A stretch of DNA of 64,000 nt from Salinimicrobium sp963739625 (GTDB lineage Bacteria > Bacteroidota > Bacteroidia > Flavobacteriales > Flavobacteriaceae): contig CAVUAU010000011.1 in NCBI GenBank assembly GCA_963739625.1, positions 186,001 through 250,000 on the forward strand, in the 5' to 3' direction. This document shows, piece after piece, positions 18,011 to 26,832 of this stretch. A model generated the notes under the pieces. The model had not been told where the DNA came from and made no database searches. It worked only from the letters and a program-made list of their open reading frames with translations. Each line of letters starts with the position of its first letter. Within the stretch, counting starts at the first letter, position 1. The position numbers and the translations under genes are program-made.

Positions 18011-18249
18011 TGATTTTATTCTACGGTTGTTCTGAAACAGCTTCAAAAAAGGTGTTTTTAAAGCCTCTTATTTCTGAATGGTTGCTAAAATACAAAAACC
18101 AAAGAATTATGATCTTTCAAAAACTTATAAAAAACCTGATCTTGGTAAGGAATCTCATGAGAGCAGTTGTGTATTTTTGCGGCCTGGAAATTTAATACTT
18201 TCTTCTTTTTAGATTTTTAGGTACCTTATAAGAACTCAAATTGATCAAA

Positions 18250-18429
18250 ATGGGAATGAATAAAAATGGAATATGCGCCTGGGCTTCATTTTGTATGCTC
18301 TTGATAGGAATCGCCCTTGTTTTGCTGGGGGTTCTAAAATACAGGGAATATGCGATAGGATTCTCTACAGTGGGAATTGGATTCTTTGTAATGTCCTGGG
18401 CTTTTAATGCGCTTAAAGGAAGAGTTTAA
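18250..18429 (+). CDS. small two-span membrane protein (CAL67264-like)
   Basis: This protein has about 59 residues starting at ATG 18250 (MGMNKNG; an alternative TTG lies at 18241). Two hydrophobic helices (about 10-27 and 33-50) flank a short KYREYAIG loop, and the protein ends in FNALKGRV. The NKNxxxxWAS start and ALKGRV end match, in my recollection, the CAL67264 family of small Flavobacteriaceae membrane proteins with unknown function. A terminator hairpin follows it. No ligand or partner can be inferred. Confidence 0.65.
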   Translation: MGMNKNGICAWASFCMLLIGIALVLLGVLKYREYAIGFSTVGIGFFVMSWAFNALKGRV

Positions 18430-18444
18430 GGCCGTTCACTAATG

Positions 18445-18480
18445 AAGGGTTGAGCTTTTACGGCTCAACCCTTTGTGATT
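18445..18480 (+). terminator. terminator between the convergent small membrane protein and beta-barrel genes
   Basis: An 11-bp stem (18445-18455 with 18463-18473) encloses a 7-base loop, followed by a T-rich stretch. It lies 15 bases after the small membrane protein stop. The A-rich left flank is weak, so it probably works mainly on the plus strand. Confidence 0.65.
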
Positions 18481-18531
18481 TTCTTCCCTTTTGAAAGAAG
18501 AGATTCCAAAAAAGGCAATTTTTTCTCCCTT

Positions 18532-19188
18532 TTAAAAGGCAAAACCTATACCTATATTGGCCATGAATCCCTTAAAAAATATTTCCGGTACAGCTAATTC
18601 ATCTACCAGGTCATAGATCTCAGTTTCGGTGGTGCCGTCTTCATACTCCGCCGTGTATTCAATGGTCTTGGGAAGGGAAGAAAATGAATATCCAACTTCC
18701 GGGCGTAGGTAGAACAGGCCGCCTATTTTTGCACCTAATTTAATGTCAATAGAGCCGTGGGTGTAATTGATATTTCCCGTGCCGTCCACGCCTTCTTTCG
18801 AGACTGCAACCTCGCCATCCAATTTCAAGTTGTTGTATCCAAGACCGCCATACAATCCTTTACCTGCCTTAAAAAAATAGTAATTTATTCCGGCCTCCAG
18901 ATAGGTCAAATCAAGATTGGAATCTTCTTTTTCTTCTTCGGAGAGAAACCAGTCAGATTTTATAGTTGAATAATCCAGGCTAACAGATAGCCTGTCATTA
19001 AGCAACGGAGTGACATATTCGAGGTTTCCACCAACAAAATTCGGAAAGCCCAGTTTTACTCCAACCCGAATTGGTCTCACCTTATAATCCCGCCCGGCTT
19101 CGCTGTCGGTCGCCTGTGCAAAAGTGTATGAAGTGAAGGTGAAAAGGGCAAAAAAAAGACAGAAATGAAGGTGGTTCAGTTTTTTCAT
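18532..19188 (-). CDS. outer-membrane beta-barrel protein, secreted, unknown function
   Basis: This 218-residue protein has a signal peptide cleaving near TFAQA (about 25). The mature part alternates short amphipathic strands ending in aromatic residues, for example VRPIRVGVKLGFPNFVG, LSVSLDYSTIKS, GLYGGLGYNNLK and LGAKIGGLFYLRPEVGYSF. It ends in GFMANIGIGFAF, a terminal Phe typical of outer-membrane barrels. It resembles the OMP_b-brl-type eight-stranded barrel proteins common in this phylum. Function is unknown. It is convergent with the small membrane protein. Confidence 0.7.
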   Translation of the reverse strand: MKKLNHLHFCLFFALFTFTSYTFAQATDSEAGRDYKVRPIRVGVKLGFPNFVGGNLEYVTPLLNDRLSVSLDYSTIKSDWFLSEEEKEDSNLDLTYLEAGINYYFFKAGKGLYGGLGYNNLKLDGEVAVSKEGVDGTGNINYTHGSIDIKLGAKIGGLFYLRPEVGYSFSSLPKTIEYTAEYEDGTTETEIYDLVDELAVPEIFFKGFMANIGIGFAF

Positions 19189-19296
19189 AATTGAGGTTTA
19201 AATGATTGAAGTTTTAATTTTTCCGAAGGAATAAAAGTAGATGCTAATACATGTCGGCACAATCCCTATAATTGGGTATTTTTAAGGGAACCTTAA

Positions 19297-19776
19297 ATGG
19301 AAACTATGGCAGCTAAAAATGACTTAAAGGAAACTTTGATAAGGCATCTCAAGGGTGGAAACGCCTTTATGCCTGTCGAAGAAATTCTGGAGAAGATGGA
19401 TTTTAATAAGCTGGGAGAAAGGCCAAACAATTTGCCGTACTCCTTTTTTGAAATTTTCAGCCACATGCGGTTTACCCAAAAAGACATTCTGGATTATTGT
19501 CTTCGGAAGGATTACAAAGCTGCAAATTGGCCCGAAGGATATTGGCCTCAACAGTCGGCTCCAAAGGACGAAGAGGAATGGAAGGCACTAAAAAAGTCCT
19601 TTTTTGAAGACCGTCGCGCTTTAGAGGAATTATTGAATACTTCAGAGTTAACCACTCCTGTTCCTTCAGAAGAGAGGCACAGCCTTTTTAGAGAAGCTTT
19701 GCTGGTGCTCGAGCATAATAGCTATCACACGGGACAACTGCTCCTTATTCTACGGCTGCTGGATCTGCATTCCTGA
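19297..19776 (+). CDS. DinB family protein (metal-dependent four-helix bundle)
   Basis: This 159-residue protein shows the DinB metal pattern. Histidines occur in EIFSHMRFTQKDI (about 52-64) and in LLVLEHNSYHTGQLLLILRLL (positions about 133-153, H-N-x-x-H-x-G-Q). It also has YSFFEIFSH and a central WPEGYWPQQSAP loop. Family members bind nickel or zinc in a four-helix bundle and often act as thiol transferases or damage-inducible proteins. Nothing here indicates the substrate. It lies upstream of ettA in the same direction. Confidence 0.83.
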   Translation: METMAAKNDLKETLIRHLKGGNAFMPVEEILEKMDFNKLGERPNNLPYSFFEIFSHMRFTQKDILDYCLRKDYKAANWPEGYWPQQSAPKDEEEWKALKKSFFEDRRALEELLNTSELTTPVPSEERHSLFREALLVLEHNSYHTGQLLLILRLLDLHS

Positions 19777-19892
19777 AAATTCGGTCTTGCAAAGCTGAAA
19801 AAGCTTCAGAATTTGTGATATTTGCAATACAAATTTTTTCAAGCTGAAGATTGGTTACATTGACTTCAGAAGAAAACGCTAAAACAATATTT

Positions 19893-21581
19893 ATGGCAGA
19901 TGATAAAAAAGTGATCTTTTCGATGTCCGGGCTCACTAAGAGCTACCAGGGAGCGAATACTCCGGTACTAAAGAACATTTACCTGAGCTTTTTCTACGGG
20001 GCAAAGATTGGGATCCTGGGGTTGAATGGTTCGGGAAAATCTACCTTGCTGCGCATTATAGCCGGGGAAGAAAAGAATTACCAGGGGGATGTTGTGTTCG
20101 CGCCAGGATATTCTGTGGGATATCTTGAGCAGGAACCAAAACTTGATGATGATAAAACCGTTTTGGAAGTAGTGAAAGAAGGGGCTGCAGAAACTGTAGC
20201 TATTCTTGATGAGTACAATAAGATCAACGACATGTTTGGTTTGCCCGAGGTGTATGAAGATCCGGATAAGATGCAGAAGCTTATGGATAAACAGGCCGAG
20301 CTGCAGGACAAGATCGACGCGAGCAACGCCTGGGAACTGGATACGAAACTGGAGATCGCGATGGATGCATTGCGCACCCCAGATTCAGATAAGAAAATTG
20401 GAGTGCTCTCGGGAGGGGAAAAACGTCGTGTTGCTTTGTGCAGACTTTTACTGCAGGAGCCGGATGTATTGCTTCTCGATGAGCCAACTAACCACCTGGA
20501 TGCCGAATCTGTACTTTGGCTGGAGCACCACCTGCAGCAGTATAAAGGAACTGTAATTGCTGTTACCCACGACCGTTACTTCCTGGATAATGTGGCTGGC
20601 TGGATCCTGGAATTGGACAGGGGAGAAGGCATCCCGTGGAAAGGGAACTACTCTTCATGGCTGGATCAAAAGGCGAAACGTCTTGCACAGGAACAAAAGC
20701 AGGCGAGCAAACGCCAAAAGACCCTTGAGCGCGAGTTGGAATGGTCTAGAATGGCACCTAAGGGGAGACAGGCCAAGCAGAAAGCACGTTTGAACAATTA
20801 CGATAAATTGCTCAGCCAGGACCAGAAGAAAATGGATGAACAGTTGGAGATCTATATTCCCAACGGTCCAAGGCTGGGTACGAACGTGATTGAGGCGCAA
20901 CATGTGAGCAAGGCTTTTGGTGACAAACTGCTTTACGAAGACCTGAATTTTAAGCTGCCGCAGGCGGGAATTGTTGGAATTATTGGGCCGAACGGTGCGG
21001 GTAAAACCACAATTTTTAAAATGATCATGGGCGAAGAGCAGCCCGATAAAGGAACTTTTGAAGTGGGAGATACCGCCAAGATCGCTTATGTGGATCAGGC
21101 GCATTCAAACATTGATCAAAACAAAACCATCTGGCAGAACTTTAGCGATGAACAGGAGCTTATCATGATGGGTGGTCGCCAGGTGAACTCGAGAGCTTAT
21201 TTAAGCCGATTTAACTTCAGCGGAAGTGAGCAGAACAAAAAGGTAAGCATGCTTTCAGGTGGAGAAAGAAACCGCCTGCACCTTGCCATGACCTTAAAGG
21301 AAGAAGGAAACGTGCTGCTGCTGGATGAGCCAACCAACGACCTTGACGTGAACACACTTCGAGCTTTGGAGGAAGGACTTGAAAATTTCGCGGGTTGTGC
21401 CGTAATTATTTCTCACGACCGATGGTTCATGGATAGGGTGTGTACGCACATTCTGGCTTTTGAAGGCAACTCTGAAGTCTACTTTTTTGAAGGAAGTTTC
21501 TCTGAATATGAGGAGAACAAGAAGAAACGTCTTGGAGACGTCACTCCAAAGAGAATCAAATACAAGAAACTGGTGCGATAG
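19893..21581 (+). CDS. ettA: energy-dependent translational throttle protein EttA (ABC-F ATPase)
   Basis: I took the ATG at 19893 (MADDKKVIF; the frame opens earlier at 19851), giving 562 residues. Two ABC cassettes are visible. The first has Walker A GLNGSGKS, signature LSGGEKRRVALC and Walker B LLLDEPTNHLD. The second has Walker A GPNGAGKT, signature LSGGERNRLHLA and LLLDEPTNDLD. Between them is the linker with the arginine/lysine-rich ERELEWSRMAPKGRQAKQKARL (about 295-316), diagnostic of EttA. It binds the ribosomal E site and gates the first peptide bond according to the ATP/ADP ratio. A stem-loop terminator follows 7 bases after the stop. Confidence 0.95.
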   Translation: MADDKKVIFSMSGLTKSYQGANTPVLKNIYLSFFYGAKIGILGLNGSGKSTLLRIIAGEEKNYQGDVVFAPGYSVGYLEQEPKLDDDKTVLEVVKEGAAETVAILDEYNKINDMFGLPEVYEDPDKMQKLMDKQAELQDKIDASNAWELDTKLEIAMDALRTPDSDKKIGVLSGGEKRRVALCRLLLQEPDVLLLDEPTNHLDAESVLWLEHHLQQYKGTVIAVTHDRYFLDNVAGWILELDRGEGIPWKGNYSSWLDQKAKRLAQEQKQASKRQKTLERELEWSRMAPKGRQAKQKARLNNYDKLLSQDQKKMDEQLEIYIPNGPRLGTNVIEAQHVSKAFGDKLLYEDLNFKLPQAGIVGIIGPNGAGKTTIFKMIMGEEQPDKGTFEVGDTAKIAYVDQAHSNIDQNKTIWQNFSDEQELIMMGGRQVNSRAYLSRFNFSGSEQNKKVSMLSGGERNRLHLAMTLKEEGNVLLLDEPTNDLDVNTLRALEEGLENFAGCAVIISHDRWFMDRVCTHILAFEGNSEVYFFEGSFSEYEENKKKRLGDVTPKRIKYKKLVR

Positions 21582-21587
21582 TAAATT

Positions 21588-21615
21588 AAAAGCCCCGCTG
21601 CAGCGGGGTTTTTTT
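21588..21615 (+). terminator. rho-independent terminator after ettA
   Basis: The stem CCCCGC with GCGGGG and a TGCA loop is extended by A-T and G-T pairs. A run of seven T follows directly. It lies between ettA and the convergent MBL lipoprotein. Confidence 0.85.
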
Positions 21616-21622
21616 ATGTTTG

Positions 21623-22426
21623 TTATTCAGTTTCATTTGGATACCATTCTGCCAGCACCACCTCAATATCTTTGTTGGCATCGTTGACTAGCTGTTTGAA
21701 TTTTTCAACATCGGCTTTTCCATTTTGCCCGCGATAGTGATATGGATACACCTTTTTTGGTGCAAAAGCTATTACTGCATCTGCTGCAGCCATGACAGGC
21801 ATAGTGTAAGGCAGGTTCATAGGGATAAGGGCGACGTCAATATTTTTAAGATTCCTCATTTCGGGAATATCTTCGGTATCACCGGCGATGTAGAGACGTT
21901 TACCTTCTTTTTCGATGAGGTAGCCGTTTCCGCGGCCTTTAGGGTGAAATTCTTTTGCTTCTTCCCTCAGGTTGTACATAGGGATCGCCTTTATCGAAAA
22001 TCCCAGAAGATCTTTAGTATCTCCATTGTTCATTACCTCAAGTTGTTGAGATAAAGAATCGGGCAACTCTTCTTTGACAGCCTTTGGTACAACAATTTTA
22101 ATTCCTTGCAGGTGAAGTGCCTTGAGCGTATTCACATCAAGGTGATCCTGGTGAATATCTGTTATGAGAACAAGATCGGGATCTTTCTTGCCTTCAAAAG
22201 CTGTTGCGCCTCCAACCGGATCGAGATAAATAGTAGTATCATCCCAGGTGATCACTGCAGTCGCATGGGAAACAGGATCAATGTTTATTCCCGACATTTC
22301 AGGAGTTTCGGCCTCTACTTCCACGGCAGCCTTTTTTTCCTCCTGTGCGACTTTGTCTTCTTTAGGTTCGTCTTTACAACTTACTACCAGAAGGCTACAA
22401 ATAACAATTCTTAATAGATTTCTCAT
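21623..22426 (-). CDS. metallo-beta-lactamase-fold hydrolase lipoprotein
   Basis: The start at 22426 (MRNLLRIVIC; the frame opens at 22435) gives 267 residues. The lipobox LLVVSC puts the Cys near residue 17, and an acidic KDEPKEDKVAQEEKK linker follows. The MBL core has ITDIHQDHLD near 88 (HxxHxD), KGRGNGYLIEKEGKRLYIAGDT near 165-186 and VYPYHYRGQNG near 232. It resembles UPF0173-type MBL proteins (compare 10862-11542) but is exported and lipid-anchored. The substrate is unknown. It stands convergent to ettA. Confidence 0.8.
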   Translation of the reverse strand: MRNLLRIVICSLLVVSCKDEPKEDKVAQEEKKAAVEVEAETPEMSGINIDPVSHATAVITWDDTTIYLDPVGGATAFEGKKDPDLVLITDIHQDHLDVNTLKALHLQGIKIVVPKAVKEELPDSLSQQLEVMNNGDTKDLLGFSIKAIPMYNLREEAKEFHPKGRGNGYLIEKEGKRLYIAGDTEDIPEMRNLKNIDVALIPMNLPYTMPVMAAADAVIAFAPKKVYPYHYRGQNGKADVEKFKQLVNDANKDIEVVLAEWYPNETE

Positions 22427-22491
22427 ATCCACCATGTTTAAGGAATAAAGCTACTTAAAAAGCACATTTTTGCGACAGATTTAGCAGTTTT

Positions 22492-22950
22492 TTAAGAAAG
22501 TGGAAGTTCCATTTTTATGTCGGCCCTGTCATAAGGCAGGTTGCTCTCAAGAGGAATTTCTTTAAATCCGAATTTCCTGTAGATAAAGATCGCGTTCTCC
22601 AGTTTGGTGTTGGAATAGATGATCAATTTGTCCCAGCTCTGGTTGCGTGCGAATTCCAGAGTGTGCGCCATCAGTTTTTGGCCGATCTTTTTCCCGCGCA
22701 TTTTAGACGCTACAGCCATTTTAGTGAGCTCGTAAACCCCTTCTTCCATCTTCATCAAGGCTACAGTGGCTACTACTTCCCCGGCATCTTTTACTAAAAA
22801 GATCTTTCCGCCGGGGGCGATGATAAACTTTTCAGGGTAGCTTAGTACTTCTTCATCATGGGGTTCTACCCAAAAAAAATGTTCCAGCCACTCAATGTTC
22901 AGTTCTTTAAAAGCGGCTGCATATTTAGGTTCAAAAGGAATTATTGTCAT
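22492..22950 (-). CDS. GNAT family N-acetyltransferase
   Basis: This 152-residue acetyltransferase has EVVATVALMKMEEGVYELTKMAV (beta3-beta4), the acetyl-CoA pyrophosphate loop SKMRGKKIGQKLMAHTLEFA (about 82-101, R/Q-x-x-G-x-G/A) and ENAIFIYRKFGFKEIPL. The acceptor is unknown. It follows DUF1622 with a 20-base overlap, so both are one translation unit. Confidence 0.87.
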   Translation of the reverse strand: MTIIPFEPKYAAAFKELNIEWLEHFFWVEPHDEEVLSYPEKFIIAPGGKIFLVKDAGEVVATVALMKMEEGVYELTKMAVASKMRGKKIGQKLMAHTLEFARNQSWDKLIIYSNTKLENAIFIYRKFGFKEIPLESNLPYDRADIKMELPLS

Positions 22951-23296
22951 TCTTTTTTCGTTTTTTCTGCCATGGCCATTGTCCCTCCAGCTCTACTTCC
23001 AGAGAGAAGCTTAGGAAGGTTCTTATGATCACAATCAAACCCAGGATCAAGACCTGGGTCATCGTGGGATCTACGGTCACCGTGGCAATAATATCACCTG
23101 CTACCAGGAATTCCAGGCCCAGGAGGATAGCTTTTCCAAGATCATGTCTAAGGGTCGAGTAGCTGCGTTCGCCATTTTGAAAATTAAAAATGTAACGCCC
23201 CAAAGCTAAAACGGCTCCAATTACTATGGTAGAGACTCCTGCAAGTTCTACTCCCTTTGCAACAGGTTCTATGATCCAGGCAAAACTTTCGTTCAT
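22931..23296 (-). CDS. DUF1622 membrane protein
   Basis: This 121-residue protein has three predicted spans (about 15-36, 55-75 and 77-97) and the family-typical GRYIFNFQNGERSYSTLRHDLGKAILLGLEFLVAGDIIATV (positions about 28-68; key features LGKAILLGLEFLVAGD). The C-terminus ends in a basic WQKKRKK tail and an LEVELEG segment. DUF1622 proteins are small inner-membrane proteins of unknown role. The gene begins just after hutG and overlaps the GNAT gene. Confidence 0.83.
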   Translation of the reverse strand: MNESFAWIIEPVAKGVELAGVSTIVIGAVLALGRYIFNFQNGERSYSTLRHDLGKAILLGLEFLVAGDIIATVTVDPTMTQVLILGLIVIIRTFLSFSLEVELEGQWPWQKKRKKNDNNSF

Positions 23297-24282
23297 GTTG
23301 TTTTACTTTTTATAAAATCGGTTATCAAGTAGCTAAGGGCTTTTCCGGTTGGAAAATGCCCGTTTTCTGCGGCTTCACAAACATGAAGATAAACACAATT
23401 TTTCTCTTTTGCCGCCTGCTTTAATAAATGTCTTGCATTCTCTAGAGAGAAACCGGTAGGCGAAACCGCACTGCTGGGGAAATTTGCAATGGCATCGCAA
23501 TCCAATTCGAGACCGAATTTTTCCTGCTTCACGAAATCCAGAGGTTCCAAAAATGGCAAAATTTGATCTGCCTTTAGGTCTTCAAAAAGCATAAAATTCA
23601 GGTCTCCTGATTTTTCTATTTCCTCAAAAATGTATTCAGGAGTATAATTTTCATGAAGTCCGTATACGAAATACTTCTTCAAAAAGCCATTTTTGAGAGC
23701 GTAGCTAAACCCGTTGCCGCTGTGGCGGTAATCGGTTTTCCGCAGGTCTGTATGAGCATCAATATTAAGAACATTCACAGGTTTTTCAAAGGCTTCAAAA
23801 GCACCCTTGATATTTCCGAAGGCATTATTGTGCCCGCCGCCAACGATTATGGGAGTTTTTCCCGCCTGAAGGATTGATTTTACCACTTCGCTGACTTTCT
23901 CATCGACCTTTTCGACCTGGTCACCCAGCTTTTCCACATAATGAGGATCGGTCATATCAACATGCGCCGCTTTTCGCATTTCTTCGGAAACAGCTATCTC
24001 TCCCAGAAGCAGCACATTGTCGGGATTGCTGAAGCGGTTGACCTGTACGTTCAAAAAGGCCTTCAAAAAAGCTTCCCATGCTCCCGAAGTTCCTGCTTTC
24101 CCGTAATTCGCCCGGACGCCGATATCTTCAGGGACTCCAAAAATGACAAATTCAGCCGAAGTTGTTTCGAGTTCTTCCAGCCCTGAGATCAGGCCGATCT
24201 TTTCTCCCAGTTTGGTCTCTCCGGGCCTGGTCGAGACGTACTTCAGGATTTCCTTTCGGTCATAGCTTTTTAAGATTTTCAT
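23293..24282 (-). CDS. hutG: formimidoylglutamase (arginase-fold)
   Basis: This 329-residue ureohydrolase has the metal motifs GGGHNNAFG (about 150-158), NIDAHTDLR (about 174-182) and LELDCDAI (about 251-258, D-x-D), which together give the binuclear manganese site. It hydrolyses N-formimidoyl-glutamate to glutamate and formamide, the last step of one histidine-degradation route. It starts inside the hutI stop (ATGA overlap), so the two are co-translated. The lysine-rich C-terminus is unremarkable. The hutH and hutU partners are not in the window. Confidence 0.9.
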   Translation of the reverse strand: MKILKSYDRKEILKYVSTRPGETKLGEKIGLISGLEELETTSAEFVIFGVPEDIGVRANYGKAGTSGAWEAFLKAFLNVQVNRFSNPDNVLLLGEIAVSEEMRKAAHVDMTDPHYVEKLGDQVEKVDEKVSEVVKSILQAGKTPIIVGGGHNNAFGNIKGAFEAFEKPVNVLNIDAHTDLRKTDYRHSGNGFSYALKNGFLKKYFVYGLHENYTPEYIFEEIEKSGDLNFMLFEDLKADQILPFLEPLDFVKQEKFGLELDCDAIANFPSSAVSPTGFSLENARHLLKQAAKEKNCVYLHVCEAAENGHFPTGKALSYLITDFIKSKTT

Positions 24283-25517
24283 GAGACTTTTTTTCCGTTG
24301 ATAAACACCGAATCAATATGATTGGCGCCGAAAGAATAAGGTAGGAATCCGTAGGAGGGAACGGCTTCTGTAAGAATAAAATTTGCAGCTTTGCCTTTGG
24401 TGATGCTGCCGTGGGTTTCGCTTAATCCCATTGCGTATGCCGCATTAACCGTGGCTGCATTGATAGCCTCTTCGGGAGTCATGCGCATTTTGATGCAGGC
24501 GAGGGAAACGACGAGGTTCATGTTTCCGCTGGGAGTGCTGCCCGGGTTATAATCTGTAGCCAGAGCGACAGGCAGCCCTTCATCTATCATTCTTCTTGCC
24601 GGGGCGTAAGGAATGCTCAGGAATAGAGAGCAGGAGGGAAGCGCGACCGGCATGGTGCTGCTGCCTTTAAGGCTTTCGAGGTCTGCATCTTCCATTACCT
24701 CAAGATGGTCTACAGACAGCGCCTCGTGTTCCACGCCGGCCTGTATACCGCCGATGGAATTGAACTGGTTGACGTGTATCTTCGGAATGAGTCCGTATTT
24801 TTTTCCTGCTGCAAGAACTTTATGTGTGTCTTCTACCGTGAAATAGCCTTTTTCACAAAAGATGTCCACGTAATCTGCCAGCTTTTCTTCTGCAATTTTA
24901 GGCATCATCTCGTCAACGAGCAGGTCAAGGTAAGCCTGTTTATTTTCTTTAAATTCCTTCGGAACTGCATGTGCGCCTAAAAAAGTGGCTTTTACCGGCA
25001 GCTCGTAATTTTCTTTCAGCTTCTTGATCACCCGAAGCATCTTTAGCTCAGCTTCTGTAGTGAGGCCGTAGCCAGATTTGATCTCGATGGCCGTGGTGCC
25101 CATTTTCATCACCTCCTCAAGTCGCTTTGCCGTTTGCAGGTAAAGCTCTTCTTCAGAAGTTTCCTGTAGTTTTTTAGCCGAATTTAGAATTCCGCCGCCC
25201 TTGTTGGCTATTTCTTCATAGGTAAGACCTTTAATGCGGTCTACAAATTCCTGCTCCCGGTTTCCGGCATAAACGAGATGGGTGTGGGAATCGATCCAGC
25301 CGGGGAAAAGCATCTTTCCGGAGGCATCAATAGTTTCTGAAACCTCAAAGGAGGGCAAATTTTCCATTTTTCCGAAGTCCGCAATCTTTCCGTCTTCAAC
25401 CAGCAACCAGGCCTCGTTGATGAGTGGTAATTCTTGCATTTCGCTGCCCTTCAGGAGTTTTACTCCCGGTTCACGAACCTGTAAGAGCTGCTTTATATTC
25501 TTGAAAAGTATTTTCAT
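24279..25517 (-). CDS. hutI: imidazolonepropionase
   Basis: This 412-residue amidohydrolase-superfamily enzyme has the zinc motif DSHTHLVYAG (about 76-85), an ITAKGGGI-like NKGGGILNSAK loop, IHVNQFNSIGG (about 247-257), and the catalytic Asp of ATDYNPGSTP near 320-329. It cleaves 4-imidazolone-5-propionate to formimidoyl-glutamate. Its product is the substrate of the overlapping hutG. The start MKILFKNIKQLLQV matches the family. Confidence 0.92.
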   Translation of the reverse strand: MKILFKNIKQLLQVREPGVKLLKGSEMQELPLINEAWLLVEDGKIADFGKMENLPSFEVSETIDASGKMLFPGWIDSHTHLVYAGNREQEFVDRIKGLTYEEIANKGGGILNSAKKLQETSEEELYLQTAKRLEEVMKMGTTAIEIKSGYGLTTEAELKMLRVIKKLKENYELPVKATFLGAHAVPKEFKENKQAYLDLLVDEMMPKIAEEKLADYVDIFCEKGYFTVEDTHKVLAAGKKYGLIPKIHVNQFNSIGGIQAGVEHEALSVDHLEVMEDADLESLKGSSTMPVALPSCSLFLSIPYAPARRMIDEGLPVALATDYNPGSTPSGNMNLVVSLACIKMRMTPEEAINAATVNAAYAMGLSETHGSITKGKAANFILTEAVPSYGFLPYSFGANHIDSVFINGKKVS

Positions 25518-25644
25518 AGTTGTAAAGATAAAAAAGTGGCAGGAAAAGCTAATGAGGCCGACGGGAAAGCTTCAGTAAAATCTCATTTTTGAGTAGCTTT
25601 TATTTATTCTTTTTTACCTTAGTCGAACTTTAATCCTTTTTATC

Positions 25645-26817
25645 ATGACCAAAAAACCACAGGGAATAAATACGCTTTGTGCGCACGCCGGCGAGCTGGA
25701 AGATAAGCAGTTCAACGGCGCGGTTTCGCCGTTGTACATGTCCACTTCTTACGCTTACGAAGATGTTGACGTAAAGCGCTATCCACGATATTTCAATACG
25801 CCGAACCAGGAAGCATTGTCGAGGAAGATGGCTGCCCTGGAACACGGGGAAGCTGCATTGATCTTTGGCAGTGGGATGGCTGCAGTAAGTACGGCGCTGC
25901 TGGCATTTTTGCACAAGGGAGATCACGTGGTCTTTCAAAAAACCCTTTATGGAGGCACCAGTAATCTGGTAGTGGAAGAGTTTGAGAAATTTGGTATTGA
26001 ATATTCCTTCACAAAAGGTCTTTCTTCCGAAGATTTTGAAAAAGAGATCAAGGATAACACAAAGGTTATTTATATAGAGACGCCTTCCAATCCCTTATTG
26101 ACGGTGACAGATCTTGAGGCTGTTGCGGCCCTGGCGAAAAAGCATGGGTTGGTGAGCATGATCGACAATACCTTTGCTTCCCCTGTGAACCAGAATCCGT
26201 TGGATTTTGGGATTGATATGGTGATCCATTCGGCTACAAAATATATGGGAGGGCACAGCGATATTCTTGCGGGAACCGTGATCTCTTCAAAAGAACATAT
26301 TGATAAGGTGTTTCAACTCGCAAAAAATTTTGGCGGTAGCCTTAGCGATTATACAGTATGGCTATTGGAAAGAAGCCTTAAGACGATGGGGTTGAGAGTA
26401 AAGGCACAAAATGAAAATGCGCAGCGACTGGCAGAGTTCCTTGATGGCAATGAAAATGTAGCCAAAGTCTATTATCCCGGCCTTGAATCTCATCCCGGAC
26501 ATGACATTGCGAAGAGGCAAATGAAAGGCTTTGGAGGCATGTTATCTTTTGAATTAAAAACTCTGGACCCTGCGGTTTTTGTAAAGTTTCTGAAGTTGAT
26601 CAAGCCGTCAATGAGCCTTGCCGGTGTGGAATCAACAATCTTGTCTCCTACAAAAACATCACATGCGCTGTTAACGCCCGAAGAAAGGGCAGAGCAGGGG
26701 ATCGCAGATGGTTTACTAAGATTTTCTGTGGGCATTGAAGAACCCGAAGATCTTATTGCAGATATTGAACAGGCCCTTGAAGAGACAAAAAGAGACAGCC
26801 TGGATATTAGAATATAA
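25645..26817 (+). CDS. PLP-dependent trans-sulfuration enzyme (Cys/Met metabolism family)
   Basis: This 390-residue enzyme has YSRYFNTPNQEALSRK-like RYPRYFNTPNQEALSRKMA near 48-66, FGSGMAAVSTALLAFL near 75-90 and IYIETPSNP. The Schiff-base lysine lies in HSATKYMGGHSDI (about 196-208), and GGMLSFEL follows near 302. The family includes cystathionine gamma-synthase, O-acetyl-homoserine sulfhydrylase and methionine gamma-lyase, and sequence alone does not separate them here. It would act in methionine/cysteine metabolism in the cytosol. The downstream bshB1 is another low-molecular-weight thiol gene, 15 bases away. Confidence 0.87.
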   Translation: MTKKPQGINTLCAHAGELEDKQFNGAVSPLYMSTSYAYEDVDVKRYPRYFNTPNQEALSRKMAALEHGEAALIFGSGMAAVSTALLAFLHKGDHVVFQKTLYGGTSNLVVEEFEKFGIEYSFTKGLSSEDFEKEIKDNTKVIYIETPSNPLLTVTDLEAVAALAKKHGLVSMIDNTFASPVNQNPLDFGIDMVIHSATKYMGGHSDILAGTVISSKEHIDKVFQLAKNFGGSLSDYTVWLLERSLKTMGLRVKAQNENAQRLAEFLDGNENVAKVYYPGLESHPGHDIAKRQMKGFGGMLSFELKTLDPAVFVKFLKLIKPSMSLAGVESTILSPTKTSHALLTPEERAEQGIADGLLRFSVGIEEPEDLIADIEQALEETKRDSLDIRI

Positions 26818-26832
26818 AACATTTAGAACAGA

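Noticed and set aside
20655..21104. Long antisense ORF inside ettA
   Set aside because: It is the shadow of conserved ABC-F codons, with no start signal or family match.
25540..25644. SAM riboswitch before the trans-sulfuration gene
   Set aside because: The roughly 105 bases upstream show no conserved SAM core or multi-branched structure I can identify.
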